Source of the DNA: SOIA01 sp964348015 | Lineage (GTDB): Bacteria; Acidobacteriota; Aminicenantia; Aminicenantales; Aminicenantaceae | Direction: 5' to 3' | NCBI GenBank assembly: GCA_964348015.1 | Contig: CAYGBC010000015.1 | Coordinates: forward strand, 4,774 to 68,773 | Length of the DNA stretch: 64,000 nt | Shown: piece by piece, positions 9,847 to 18,696 of the stretch | Layout of the letters: each line of letters opens with the position of its first letter | Position numbering within the stretch: the first letter of the stretch is position 1 | The notes under the pieces: model-generated | Told to the model about the DNA's origin: nothing | What the model saw: only the letters and a program-made list of their open reading frames with translations | Databases searched by the model: none | Translations under genes and position numbers: made by a program

Positions 9847-11370
9847 ATGAGAGAAAGAGGGAGCGGCATCTTCCTTCATATCACATCCCTTCCTTCAATT
9901 TTCGGCATCGGAGACTTGGGGCCCTGGGCCTACAGGTTTGTGGATTTTTTGGCGGAGGCGAAACAAGGTTACTGGCAGATTCTTCCTTTGAATCCCACTG
10001 AGCCCGCGTTCGGGAATTCCCCTTACCACAGCTATTCCGCTTTTGCCTGCAATCCTTTGCTCCTCAGCCCGGATCTGATGTTCCGGGAAGGACTGCTCAC
10101 TGAGGAAGACATTATTCCAGACAAACGCTTTTGTTCCAAGCGTGTTGACTACAATTCTGTCGTTGCCTTCAAGAGAAAACTCTTTCAAACAGCCTTCCAG
10201 CGTTTTGAACAGAGAAAAGACAAGCATGACTTTGAACAATTCTGCGGGGAAAACAGTTCATGGCTGGATGATTTTGCCTTTTTCCTGGCTTTGAAAGAAC
10301 ATTTCAAAAAAAAGGTCTGGTCCGATTGGCCCCTGGATGTAAGGGATAGACAGGAGGGAGCTCTCCTGCCGTTGAAGAAGGCGCTTCATGATAAGATGGA
10401 AAAAGAGAAATTTCTTCAGTATATGATTATCCAGCAGTGGAACGCCCTGAGAAACTACTGTCAGGAGAAAGGCATACGGATCATCGGAGACATTCCCGTT
10501 TATGTCAACTATGATAGCGTTGACCTCTGGACGCATCCCGAGCTCTTTAAGCTGGACCAGGCCAAAAGGCCTTACGCAGTTGCTGGTGTTCCGCCTGATT
10601 ATTTCAGCGCGATCGGCCAGTTTTGGGGAAATCCCCTTTACCGCTGGGACATTCTGCAGGAGAGGGAATATGACTGGTGGGTCCAGAGAGTGGGCCATAA
10701 CCTGAGGCTATTTGATGTCGTCAGGATCGACCACTTCCGTGGCTTTGTGGGGTACTGGGAAATCCCGGCCGATGAGAATAATGCTGTCAAAGGGGAGTGG
10801 AAGATGGCTCCGGCTGAAGATTTTTTCCGTGTCTTGAAGGATAAAAATCCACACCTGCCCCTTATTGCGGAGGACCTGGGCATCATTACTCCAGATGTAA
10901 GAGAAGTGATGGAGCATTTCGCTTTTCCAGGGATGAAAGTTCTCCTTTTTGCCTTTGGAGAGGATGATTCCATGCATCCCTATCTTCCCCACACTTACGA
11001 TGAGAATTGCGTGGTTTACACGGGGACCCACGATAACAACACGGTGAGAGGATGGTTTGAGCGAGAGGCCAAACCGGCGGAGAAAAAAAGGGTGTTTCGT
11101 TATATAGGCCGCAAGGTCAAAAAAAGAGAAATCCACTGGGAATTCATAAGGTTGGCCATGCAGTCAGTGGCCAAAACAGCGGTCATACCCATGCAGGATG
11201 TTCTGGGTCTGGGGAAGGAAGCCAGGATGAACCTTCCGGCGACCGGCAAGGGCAACTGGGAATGGCGGCTTTTACCCTCTCAGATCACATCTCATCTGGC
11301 AAAGAAAATCTCAAGTATAACTGAGACCTATGGAAGAGCCTATTTATCTTTGGCTTCCCGCAAAAACTGA
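9847..11370 (+). CDS. malQ: 4-alpha-glucanotransferase MalQ (GH77)
   Basis: This 507-residue amylomaltase disproportionates maltodextrins and releases glucose. Conserved GH77 motifs are present: SPYHSYSAFACNPLLLS near residue 58, GDIPVYVNYDSVDLWTHPELF near 217, the nucleophile region VRIDHFRGF near 295, AEDLGIITPDV near 343 and YTGTHDNNTVRGWF near 394. The ATG is preceded by AAAGGTGAG. Its 3' end overlaps the 3' end of the convergent galT-like gene by 31 bases, a tail-to-tail overlap that leaves no room for a terminator between the two. Confidence 0.93.
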   Translation: MRERGSGIFLHITSLPSIFGIGDLGPWAYRFVDFLAEAKQGYWQILPLNPTEPAFGNSPYHSYSAFACNPLLLSPDLMFREGLLTEEDIIPDKRFCSKRVDYNSVVAFKRKLFQTAFQRFEQRKDKHDFEQFCGENSSWLDDFAFFLALKEHFKKKVWSDWPLDVRDRQEGALLPLKKALHDKMEKEKFLQYMIIQQWNALRNYCQEKGIRIIGDIPVYVNYDSVDLWTHPELFKLDQAKRPYAVAGVPPDYFSAIGQFWGNPLYRWDILQEREYDWWVQRVGHNLRLFDVVRIDHFRGFVGYWEIPADENNAVKGEWKMAPAEDFFRVLKDKNPHLPLIAEDLGIITPDVREVMEHFAFPGMKVLLFAFGEDDSMHPYLPHTYDENCVVYTGTHDNNTVRGWFEREAKPAEKKRVFRYIGRKVKKREIHWEFIRLAMQSVAKTAVIPMQDVLGLGKEARMNLPATGKGNWEWRLLPSQITSHLAKKISSITETYGRAYLSLASRKN

Positions 11371-12371
11371 GCGGCCTCCTCTGGTATGCTGGGATTGATG
11401 TAGAAGCCGCTTCCCCATTCGAAGCCCGCTATTCGAGTCATGCGGGGAATGATCTCAATATGCCAGTGATAATCGTACTTGAGAGTTTCCCATTTTCCGG
11501 CGAGCTTCGGTTTAGCCTCGGTATTCGGAGATGTGTTCAGGACATAATTGTAGGGTGGGTCTTGAAGTACTATTTTGAGACGGTACAGGATATCCTTGAT
11601 GAATGAGGAGAATTTCTCCAGGTCTTCATCAGAAGCCTCTGCATAGCTGTGGTTGTGTTGGATGGGCGCGATGAACACTTCGAACGGAAACCGTGAGGCA
11701 TAAGGAGCGACAGCGATAAATCCGTTTTCTTGGGCGATAACTCTTTTTTTATCAAATATATCCTGCTGGATTAGGTCACATATCAAGCAGCGCTCTTTGA
11801 TGTCGTAATGTTTCTTCGCGGTCTCAAGTTTAATCTTGACGTTCTGCGGTACGATCGGTGTGGCAATCAACTGAGAATGGGAATGGGCCAGAGACGCGCC
11901 CGCTCTTTTGCCGTGATTCTTGAAAACAAGGACATATTTAAACCGAGTGTCCTTGTAAAGGTCTCTCAATCGTCCCCGGTAGGCCTGAAGAACCCATTTG
12001 AATTGTTCTTCAGGGAGGTCAGCAAAAGTCACATCATGAATCGGAGTTTGGATGATGACCTCATGAGCTCCCACGCCTTCGATCATATCGTAGTAACCAA
12101 CGCCGGTCCTTTTTCCCTCTGGCCCGATGTTGAGCGCGGGAAATTTATTGGGAACCACTCTCACTTTCCACCCAGGTGTGTTGGGTTGTGTATGAGGATC
12201 TCTGACGGCCCATATCTCGGGTGGCGTCTGGGATTCGTTCCCTTCACAAAAGGGGCAGAGCTTGATGTGGTTGTATTTGGTGGTGTCATGTAAATCCGAT
12301 GGGCGTGCCGTCCGTTCTGTGGATATGATGACCCAGCGGTCCTGCAAAGGATCATACCTGAATTCTGGCAT
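11340..12371 (-). CDS. galT: GalT-like hexose-1-phosphate nucleotidylyltransferase (or ADP-glucose phosphorylase)
   Basis: This 343-residue HIT-superfamily protein has the GalT layout: a metal-binding Cys pair C39-x2-C42 (LCPFCEG) and the active-site segment HSHSQ at 163-167. Further Cys lie in RCLICDL, and WHIEIIPR stands near the C-terminus. Classical GalT moves UMP between glucose-1-P and galactose-1-P and has HPHGQ; the HSHSQ form recalls plant ADP-glucose phosphorylase. It lies 19 bases after glgC, has AAGGAG six bases before the ATG, and belongs to the gpgP-gpgS-glgC operon. No galK or galE is nearby, so an ADP-glucose-related role is an open alternative. Confidence 0.85.
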   Translation of the reverse strand: MPEFRYDPLQDRWVIISTERTARPSDLHDTTKYNHIKLCPFCEGNESQTPPEIWAVRDPHTQPNTPGWKVRVVPNKFPALNIGPEGKRTGVGYYDMIEGVGAHEVIIQTPIHDVTFADLPEEQFKWVLQAYRGRLRDLYKDTRFKYVLVFKNHGKRAGASLAHSHSQLIATPIVPQNVKIKLETAKKHYDIKERCLICDLIQQDIFDKKRVIAQENGFIAVAPYASRFPFEVFIAPIQHNHSYAEASDEDLEKFSSFIKDILYRLKIVLQDPPYNYVLNTSPNTEAKPKLAGKWETLKYDYHWHIEIIPRMTRIAGFEWGSGFYINPSIPEEAAQFLREAKDK

Positions 12372-12390
12372 TTCTATCTCCTTCTTATCA

Positions 12391-13668
12391 TTAGATCACT
12401 TTTCCATCCGGAATGACCGCATTTTTAGGGATGACAATGATCCCATCACGAATCACGGAATTTTCTAAATCTTCATCTCTTATATTACGGGAGTTGATGA
12501 GCCTAACTCCATTCCCAATCCGTACATTTTTATCGATGATGGCATTGCGAATTTCGCAGTTTTTGCCAATTCCGACATCGGGAATTCCTTCTTTTTTATT
12601 TTGAGAGAATTCTTGTTCCGATTCGAAAAAATCCGCGCCCATGAGGACTGCGCGCTCTATCATGGAGTTCTCCCCGATACGGGATCGAATCCCGATGATG
12701 GACTGGTTTATTCTGGCGCGGTCGATGATGCTCCCTTCGCACAGAATGGAATTCTGGACTTCAGAAAATATAATTTTGGAACCGGGAAGGAAGCGGGCGT
12801 GGCTGAAGATCAACCTGTCTTCATCATAAAAATTGAATTGAGGCAGCGGCTGGGTTAGGTCAAGATGGGCTTCAAAGAAGCTGCGAATCGTCCCGATGTC
12901 TTTCCAGTAGCCATCGAAAAAGTAGGCATAGACATCATGCTGACTCAAAGCAGAGGGAATAACCTCTCGACCGAAATCCTCTAAGGTGGTACTGGACAAC
13001 AGCTCGTTCAGGATCTCCCACTTGAATAGATAAATTCCCATGGAAGCCAGATGAGTCCTTCCGGCGGCCTCAAGATGAAACTGGCTGAAGATCTTCTCAT
13101 CCACTTGTGTGATATCCAGCAAGGATGGCTCTCTTGGCTTTTCGTGGAATTCGGAGATTCTCCCGTTTTTCTCAACTTTCATCACGCCGAATTCCGACGC
13201 TCTATCGTAAGGAACAGGATAAACGGATATGCTGACATCTGCGTTTTTTTCCAGGTGAAAGTCAATGAATTTGCGGTAGTCCATACGATAGAGATGGTCG
13301 CCCGAGAGAATAAGGACCAGGTCCCCTTCAGTGCGCAGGAACCGCAGGTTTTGCCGGACCGCATCAGCTGTTCCCTGATACCAATCCGGACTTTCCAGGG
13401 TTTGGGTAGCGGAAAGAACCGTGATGAAGTCTTTGCTGAAGTTATCAAAGTGGTAGGTAAGGAAAATATGACGGTGAAGCGATTCGCTGCTGAACTGGGT
13501 GAGTACGAAGATCTTGCGCAGCCCTGAATGGACGCAGTTGCTGATCGGAAAATCGATGAGACGGAACCTTCCCGCGATCGGGACTGCGGGTTTGCTCCTT
13601 TTTTTGGTGAGAGGATAAAGCCGACTTCCCTGGCCGCCGGCCAGAATAATCGTTATAACCTTGGCCAC
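12391..13668 (-). CDS. glgC: Glucose-1-phosphate adenylyltransferase GlgC
   Basis: This 425-residue enzyme makes ADP-glucose from ATP and glucose-1-phosphate, the committed step of bacterial glycogen synthesis. It shows the pyrophosphorylase signature GGQGSRLYPLTKKRSKPAVP at residues 11-30, the substrate-binding RLIDFPISNC, LSGDHLYRMDY and EFHEKP. A left-handed beta-helix repeat region at about 290-425 (I-x-x-x-x-x hexapeptides) ends it. The start is GTG at 13668, with AAAGG a little upstream; an ATG nearby is out of frame. It sits in the minus-strand operon with gpgS and galT, so its product could feed both GlgA and GpgS. Confidence 0.95.
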   Translation of the reverse strand: MAKVITIILAGGQGSRLYPLTKKRSKPAVPIAGRFRLIDFPISNCVHSGLRKIFVLTQFSSESLHRHIFLTYHFDNFSKDFITVLSATQTLESPDWYQGTADAVRQNLRFLRTEGDLVLILSGDHLYRMDYRKFIDFHLEKNADVSISVYPVPYDRASEFGVMKVEKNGRISEFHEKPREPSLLDITQVDEKIFSQFHLEAAGRTHLASMGIYLFKWEILNELLSSTTLEDFGREVIPSALSQHDVYAYFFDGYWKDIGTIRSFFEAHLDLTQPLPQFNFYDEDRLIFSHARFLPGSKIIFSEVQNSILCEGSIIDRARINQSIIGIRSRIGENSMIERAVLMGADFFESEQEFSQNKKEGIPDVGIGKNCEIRNAIIDKNVRIGNGVRLINSRNIRDEDLENSVIRDGIIVIPKNAVIPDGKVI

Positions 13669-13743
13669 AGAAGCATTACCTTTTCTTTATATAGAGAGAA
13701 ATTTAACGAAAATGAATCAAAAAGTAAAGGGATTTTACTCTGT

Positions 13744-14952
13744 CTATACGTTCTCCTGCTCCACCGTTTCTTTCAGTTTGTCGAGAAAGTCGGGGATAGC
13801 GGATGTCACGCGGTTCCAGTTGGGAATAAGAGGCAGGTAAAGAGGATTCTCCTGAAACTCTTTTCCTGCGATCTGGATGGCCTTGGTGAATGCCTCCACC
13901 ATCGTTGTCTCCTGGTGGCGGTCAAAATGGAGCCCATTGATCGCCGCGTCATCGTGGTAGCGTTTGATAGCGTCCTGAGCGGTGCGGAGGTAATTGACCA
14001 CAAGGGTGTTGAGAAGGCTTTCGCTCATAGCCGCTCCCTCGATAGCGAGATTCCTGAGGATGGCCTTGGCGATGTCGATGGACATCTTCATCAACCCTGT
14101 CTTAGGATTCTCGGCAGAGAGGGGCTGATGCTTGTGTTCATAGGTTTCGCAGAGTTCGACCTGACAGATTCTTTTAAGGGCACAGTTGCGGTAGACTTCT
14201 GCCAGCGTCTCGATTTCTATTCCCCAGTCCGCAGGGATGCGGTTGATCCGGGCCAGGTCTGCGCTCATCGAGAATTCTCCTGCCAGTGGGTAGCGGAAAC
14301 TGTCTAAGTAGACAAGCAGAGGCAGAGGCCCGAACAGCTTTTCCAGACTTCGGATGATCGGGGTGACGAACAGGCGGGTCACCCGGCCGTGCATGCGGTT
14401 GGTGACGCGGGCGTAATATCCCTTACAGAAAGCATAATCTATGTTGGGGGATGCCACCGGATAACACAGCCTTCCCAGAAGTTCTCTGGAATAATTAACG
14501 ATGTCGCAGTCATGGAGCGCAATGACTTTGCTCTCTTCTCGAGAAAGAATATAACCGTAAGCCGTCCAGCAGGAACGGCCTTTGCCATCCTCACCCACAA
14601 AGAGCCCATTCTTTTCTAAAAGTCTGTAAAGTTTTCCGATGGCTGGACCGGTGTTCCAGATAATCCGGGTCCTTTGCGGAAAAGTGGAGAAGAACTTTTT
14701 GGCTCTTTTAAACTGTTCTGCATCTGTCCTTCCCATGGTCACCACGATCTCATTGAGGTAGGTCACATTTTGGATATCCTCGACGATTTGTTTTATGGCC
14801 GGGGCTTCCAGCTCCGCATACGTGGAGGGAAGAACCAGAGCTACCGGACGGTGGCGGTTGAATTCCGTCAGTTCATTTTCCATCCGGTCCAGATCGACAT
14901 TTCCGAACCTGTGGAACGTGGTCACGACTCCGGTTTGATAAAAATCTGCCAT
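13744..14952 (-). CDS. gpgS: Glucosyl-3-phosphoglycerate synthase (GT81)
   Basis: This 402-residue GT-A enzyme is expected to join glucose from an NDP-glucose to 3-phosphoglycerate, the first step of glucosylglycerate synthesis. The metal-binding triad is DCD at 148-150 (ALHDCDIVNY). The GT81 hallmark YPLAGEFSM lies at 221-229 and IPADWGIEIETLAEVYRN at 239-256. The ATG has AAAGGAG upstream. The phosphatase gene is 29 bases upstream in the same direction, the usual GpgS/GpgP pairing. It resembles the archaeal/thermophile type more than the shorter mycobacterial enzyme. A mannosyl donor (MpgS-like) cannot be excluded from sequence alone. Confidence 0.87.
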   Translation of the reverse strand: MADFYQTGVVTTFHRFGNVDLDRMENELTEFNRHRPVALVLPSTYAELEAPAIKQIVEDIQNVTYLNEIVVTMGRTDAEQFKRAKKFFSTFPQRTRIIWNTGPAIGKLYRLLEKNGLFVGEDGKGRSCWTAYGYILSREESKVIALHDCDIVNYSRELLGRLCYPVASPNIDYAFCKGYYARVTNRMHGRVTRLFVTPIIRSLEKLFGPLPLLVYLDSFRYPLAGEFSMSADLARINRIPADWGIEIETLAEVYRNCALKRICQVELCETYEHKHQPLSAENPKTGLMKMSIDIAKAILRNLAIEGAAMSESLLNTLVVNYLRTAQDAIKRYHDDAAINGLHFDRHQETTMVEAFTKAIQIAGKEFQENPLYLPLIPNWNRVTSAIPDFLDKLKETVEQENV

Positions 14953-14981
14953 TTTACTCTCCTTTGATGAAGATTCAAGCG

Positions 14982-15818
14982 CTATACAGTTGTATTCACT
15001 AATTCCAATACGGCTTCATTCCAACCGGCGGGGCCGATCCCGGGAGCGAAACGCAAGCTGGGAAGTTTGACCTCCGGATCATAGCTTCCATCCGGCTTTT
15101 GAACCAGGACCGGGTGATCCGCAGCCCGGAGCATGGACTGGTCATTGAGACTGTCTCCCAGGGCGATGGTCTCGATATGTTCTGAGTTTTTCCTGTAAAT
15201 ATCCGTGAGCAGCCTGAACGCGACTCCCTTGTCGTTTTCTCCCATGAGATGAAAGAAGCGTCCGCCGCGAGTGACCTGAAAGTTGGAGAGGCCGGCTGCC
15301 TTCTGTATTTTTTTGAGTAGGTTTTCTTCATCCAGAAGAAAAGGCTCATCGTATTCTCTTTTTTTAGCCAGCCTGGCCTCCTCTGTGGATAAACCACAGA
15401 GGCGGGCTACCTCCTCATCGGACAAATCCCCGAATCCTTTAAGCGCGAGCCCGAGGGAGTCGCGAATCCGGCTCAGGATTTCTCTGAGATGAGAATAGGG
15501 TGTGCCGAGTTCGATGACGAGGTAATTGTTTTTTTCTCTTTCAAAGCAAAATTTGTGAGAGAAATATCCTTTAGGGATGAAAATGGCACCGCCGTTTTCA
15601 GAGATGAAAGGATGGTCATTCTGCAGCTCCTGCCTCCACTTCTCGATTTCAGCCCTGGTCTTGCTGGTGCAGATGATGAGAGGGATGTGTCTCTCTTTTA
15701 AGGCCTTCAAGGCAGGAAGAGCCGGCTTGAAGGAATAGGTGTGGTGGTCCAGGAGAGTCCCGTCCAGGTCTGTGAAAATAAGCACGGAAGAGTGTTTTTG
15801 AGTGTGAATTCCAGCCAA
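14982..15818 (-). CDS. gpgP: Glucosyl-/mannosyl-3-phosphoglycerate phosphatase (HAD)
   Basis: This 278-residue HAD phosphatase removes phosphate from glucosyl- or mannosyl-3-phosphoglycerate. Motif I is FTDLDGTLLD at 14-23, motif II region IICTSKTR, and motif III/IV GDSLNDQSMLRAAD near 220. A C2-type cap holding the family-specific RGGRFFHLMG lies between them. The start is a TTG at 15818 with GGGGAG five bases upstream. It is the first gene of the minus-strand gpgP-gpgS-glgC-galT operon and has a strong promoter 64 bases upstream. With gpgS it completes the two-step pathway to glucosylglycerate, a compatible solute. Confidence 0.88.
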   Translation of the reverse strand: MAGIHTQKHSSVLIFTDLDGTLLDHHTYSFKPALPALKALKERHIPLIICTSKTRAEIEKWRQELQNDHPFISENGGAIFIPKGYFSHKFCFEREKNNYLVIELGTPYSHLREILSRIRDSLGLALKGFGDLSDEEVARLCGLSTEEARLAKKREYDEPFLLDEENLLKKIQKAAGLSNFQVTRGGRFFHLMGENDKGVAFRLLTDIYRKNSEHIETIALGDSLNDQSMLRAADHPVLVQKPDGSYDPEVKLPSLRFAPGIGPAGWNEAVLELVNTTV

Positions 15819-15881
15819 AATTTCTCCCCGAATGATTTAATTTAATGGATTAGCGCTGAATAATAGTATGTTTTCATCATC

Positions 15882-15910
15882 ATATTAATGAAATTGTTTT
15901 CTATTGTCAA
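15882..15910 (-). promoter_or_regulatory. Strong sigma-70-type promoter of the gpgP-gpgS-glgC-galT operon
   Basis: On the minus strand a perfect TTGACA (plus-strand TGTCAA at 15905-15910) is followed after exactly 17 bases by TAATAT (15882-15887). The predicted start of transcription lies about 55-60 bases before the TTG start of gpgP. This is the best-matched promoter found in the window. Confidence 0.65.
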
Positions 15911-15977
15911 AGCAACAGGTAAAACACGCTGAGATGGAACCGGTGTACATGCTCAATAATTCGGTAACGCTTTTTGA

Positions 15978-16063
15978 GTGTCATTTCGAACGGAGTGGAA
16001 CATTCTCATGAAAATTAATGTATTCTCTCTTATGGGATTGCCACGCTGAGCTCGCAATGACAC
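15978..16063. repeat. 86-bp palindromic intergenic element (MITE-like)
   Basis: The element begins with GTGTCATTTCGAACGGAGTG and ends with TGAGCTCGCAATGACAC, so the outer GTGTCATT and AATGACAC form inverted ends. The wording (TCATT-CGAA-GAGTG ... GATTGCCACG ... CGCAATGACA) matches a palindromic repeat that recurs between genes in many bacterial genomes. It lies between the gpgP promoter and corA. An ORF of 71 codons that overlaps it is not considered a gene. Confidence 0.5.
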
Positions 16064-16281
16064 TTTTATCTTTGACAGATAGAAAAAAGTTTTACCTAAT
16101 GACTGAGCATAAACAACCGGTCCATTTAAAATTACTTTGCGAGCGGGTGAAATGTCAGCTAAAATACCTTTGGGGACGAGCGAGGATTGATTTTCAAAAG
16201 CAATTTGAATACAAATGCATAAGATGGTTTTAGGAAGGATAAGATCAATCCCGCGGATTAATACTCGAGGAGGGCGATAAA

Positions 16282-16374
16282 ATGAGCAGCCGGCTTGTGG
16301 TTTACGGCCCGAATGATGTGCTCAAGGGGCTCGCAAAATACCCGACCACGTTGGCCACGGATAAGAAAAAATAA
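16282..16374 (+). other. Unidentified 30-codon ORF or gene remnant before corA
   Basis: An ATG at 16282 is preceded by GAGGAGGG at a spacing of seven bases. It opens a 30-residue frame (MSSRLVVYGPNDVLKGLAKY..., ending in DKKK). The frame stays open for a further ~13 codons upstream (DQSRGLILEEGDK). The composition looks protein-like, so it may be a small gene or the tail of a lost gene. I do not recognise the family. Confidence 0.3.
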
Positions 16375-16450
16375 TAAAATCATGAGAATGATCAGATTAT
16401 CCAAAATATCTCATATAAATTTCTGTTTTTTTTCATAAGGGAGGAACAAA

Positions 16451-17596
16451 TTGTCCAATTCAAGTGAAAAACCAATCGGAGGGGCAGAGCTTTCTTCGGG
16501 AAGACCTGTTTATGAAAATGCGATGAAAAAAGTGTTTCATTTTAGGAAAAGGAGGTCCAAAAAGACAGGGCTTCCTCCAGGAACTCCGGTCTATGTCGGC
16601 GAGAGAAAGGATGAAAAGGTCAGGATTTCAGTCCTGGATTATGACGAGAAGCAGTGCCAAGAAAAGGAAGTCAAAGATGTCGAGGAATGTTTTCCGTTTA
16701 AAGACACATCCACGGTCACCTGGATCAACATCGACGGTATCCATAAGGTCGATATTATCGAGAAGATTGGGAAAAATTTTGGCCTTCATCCTCTCATTCT
16801 TGAGGACATAGTAAATACCGAGCAGCGGCCCAAAATCGAAGATTTCGGTGATTACATGTATATTGTGCTCAAAATGCTCTATCATGATGAGAATACCGGG
16901 GAGATCAAAATCGAACAGGTCAGCCTGATCCTAGGCGAGAATTTCGTTATCTCCTTCCAGGAAAGGGAGGGAGATATCTTCAACCCCGTGAGAGAGAGGA
17001 TAAGAAAAGGAAAAGGACGCATCCGGAAGATGAAGGCAGATTATCTGGCTTATGTCCTGCTGGATGCGATTGTCGACAGTTACTTTTTTATCCTGGAAAA
17101 GACAGGAGAACAGATCGAGGACCTCGAGGAAAAAGTCGTATCCCAACCTAAACCTGAGACTCTGCAGGAAATCCACAAGTTAAAAAGAATGATGATTTTT
17201 TTGCGAAGGTCAGTGTGGCCTCTCAGAGAGGTCATCAGCATTATCGAAAGAGGAGAGTCATCCCTCATCCAGGAATCGACACGTATCTATCTCCGTGATG
17301 TTTATGACCATACGATTCAGGTGATCGATTCAGTCGAGACTTTCCGCGACATGCTTTCCGGGATGCATGATACTTACCTCTCGAGTATCAGCAACCGGAT
17401 GAACGAGATCATGAAGGTGTTGACCATCATCGCCACGATATTCATCCCGTTGACTTTTATCGCGGGAATTTACGGCATGAATTTTAAATTCATGCCTGAG
17501 CTCGATTTGAGCTGGGGATACTTTGCTGTCTGGATAGTGATGGGCGCCGTGGCGGTGTTGATGGTGATTTTCTTCAGAAGAAAAAAGTGGTTATAG
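16451..17596 (+). CDS. corA: CorA family magnesium/divalent cation channel
   Basis: This 381-residue protein has the CorA plan. A large cytoplasmic alpha/beta domain (about 40-315; STVTWINIDG and HPLILEDIVNTEQRPKIEDF are typical) leads into a long stalk helix. Two C-terminal membrane helices carry the signature YGMNF at about 340 at the end of TM1, and a basic tail RRKKW ends it. It conducts Mg2+ (also Co2+/Ni2+) across the inner membrane. The start is TTG at 16451 with GGGAGG just upstream. It appears monocistronic; the next gene begins about 100 bases later. Confidence 0.95.
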   Translation: MSNSSEKPIGGAELSSGRPVYENAMKKVFHFRKRRSKKTGLPPGTPVYVGERKDEKVRISVLDYDEKQCQEKEVKDVEECFPFKDTSTVTWINIDGIHKVDIIEKIGKNFGLHPLILEDIVNTEQRPKIEDFGDYMYIVLKMLYHDENTGEIKIEQVSLILGENFVISFQEREGDIFNPVRERIRKGKGRIRKMKADYLAYVLLDAIVDSYFFILEKTGEQIEDLEEKVVSQPKPETLQEIHKLKRMMIFLRRSVWPLREVISIIERGESSLIQESTRIYLRDVYDHTIQVIDSVETFRDMLSGMHDTYLSSISNRMNEIMKVLTIIATIFIPLTFIAGIYGMNFKFMPELDLSWGYFAVWIVMGAVAVLMVIFFRRKKWL

Positions 17597-17699
17597 AACG
17601 CTGTGAAAGTGGAGATGAGTTTGGGCTGTGTTTAACTTCATGATCTTCAGAAGAGCCCATTGAACAAGGGATCGAAATGGGCAAAGAGGAGGGAATCAA

Positions 17700-18041
17700 A
17701 TGGAGATTGTTCAAACATTCGCTGAATATGTTGCCCTTTTTTTAGAGGGCGTTGCTGTTCTGGTGATAATCATCGGAGCTGTCCAATCCTTAGTGATATA
17801 CATACGGCAGGGTCTCATAAAAAGAACAGAATTAATCACTCTAATGCAGAGTCGTTTTAAACTCGGTCTCTCCCTATCTCTCGGACTCGGATTTTTGGTG
17901 GGGGCAGATGTGATTAAAACAGCGATCTCGCCCACATGGACGGAAATTGGGCAGCTTGCCGCCATTGTGGCCATACGTATTGTTCTCAATTTCTTCCTGA
18001 TGCGGGATATGAGTATTGTCGAAGAGAAGATGAAGCCCTAA
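17700..18041 (+). CDS. DUF1622 family small membrane protein
   Basis: This 113-residue protein has three hydrophobic helices (about 7-33, 57-72 and 83-101). It shows the DUF1622 pattern, including RFKLGLSLSLGLGFLVGADVIKT in two parts around residues 50-72 and IAIRIVLNFFLMRD near the end. GAGGAGGG precedes the ATG at good spacing. The function of the family is unknown. It follows corA in the same direction but with a 100-base gap, so co-transcription is possible and not proven. Confidence 0.85.
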   Translation: MEIVQTFAEYVALFLEGVAVLVIIIGAVQSLVIYIRQGLIKRTELITLMQSRFKLGLSLSLGLGFLVGADVIKTAISPTWTEIGQLAAIVAIRIVLNFFLMRDMSIVEEKMKP

Positions 18042-18103
18042 ATTAATCTTGGCTGTGTGGCTTTTTGACTCTTGAGTTATGGTTCCTAGGCTTTGCGATC
18101 AAC

Positions 18104-18640
18104 CTATTCACTCAATTTTTTGCCGCAGTGCGGGCAGGCCTTCCAGCCCTTTTCGGTGGGCTTTCCGCATTCAGGACAAACCGAATGGATCTTTGCGGCG
18201 CAGTAGGGACAAAAAACATAAGTCGAGGAGACCAGTTTCTCGCATTTTGGGCAGGTTTGTGTGGCCGGTTCTGATTTAGGAGCAAAAGCCGCATCCGACC
18301 GGAGGATCAGATAGATGATCAATCCGATTATATTGCCGATAAACACCAGCAGAGCCCACAATATTCCGTTCATTCCGCGGCGTTCCGCATCCCTGTACAC
18401 CCAGACGATCACGAGTATCCATATGATCAGCAGTGCAAAAGAAAAGAGGGATGTGATGGAATAACGAAACGCAGAAGGATCGAAATAAAATGCCTTGAAA
18501 TCCGGGAGACGGATTGATTTGATGGCTCCAGAAAAATGGCCAAATGGAGCAAATAAAAAAGGAGTAATATTCACCGCCAGCCATATAATAGCAATCACTA
18601 ATAGGATGAGCCCTATTGTTTTTCCTGCTGATGTTGCCAT
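18104..18640 (-). CDS. Membrane protein with C-terminal double zinc ribbon
   Basis: The 178-residue protein has three membrane helices (about 7-30, 60-82 and 92-113). A short cytoplasmic tail carries two zinc-ribbon modules, C130/C133 with C144/C147 and C155/C158 with C169/C172, each of CPxC type. AAGGAGG lies a few bases before the ATG. The second helix pair ending in WVYRDAERRGMNG resembles PLDc_N-like membrane modules. No function can be assigned; zinc-ribbon tails of this kind usually stabilise the protein or bind partners. It is downstream of the sigma/anti-sigma pair on the same strand. Confidence 0.8.
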   Translation of the reverse strand: MATSAGKTIGLILLVIAIIWLAVNITPFLFAPFGHFSGAIKSIRLPDFKAFYFDPSAFRYSITSLFSFALLIIWILVIVWVYRDAERRGMNGILWALLVFIGNIIGLIIYLILRSDAAFAPKSEPATQTCPKCEKLVSSTYVFCPYCAAKIHSVCPECGKPTEKGWKACPHCGKKLSE

Positions 18641-18696
18641 GTTGACCTCCTTAGCCTTGCCCGAACCATTCTCGCGGCAAGGAATGATTTTCTATT

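Noticed and set aside
13528..14307. 259-codon plus-strand frame overlapping glgC and gpgS
   Set aside because: It lies fully antisense to two well-identified genes and the spacer between them, and encodes no recognisable fold.
16018..16233. 71-codon ORF between gpgP and corA
   Set aside because: It starts inside the palindromic repeat element, has no ribosome site and no protein-like features.
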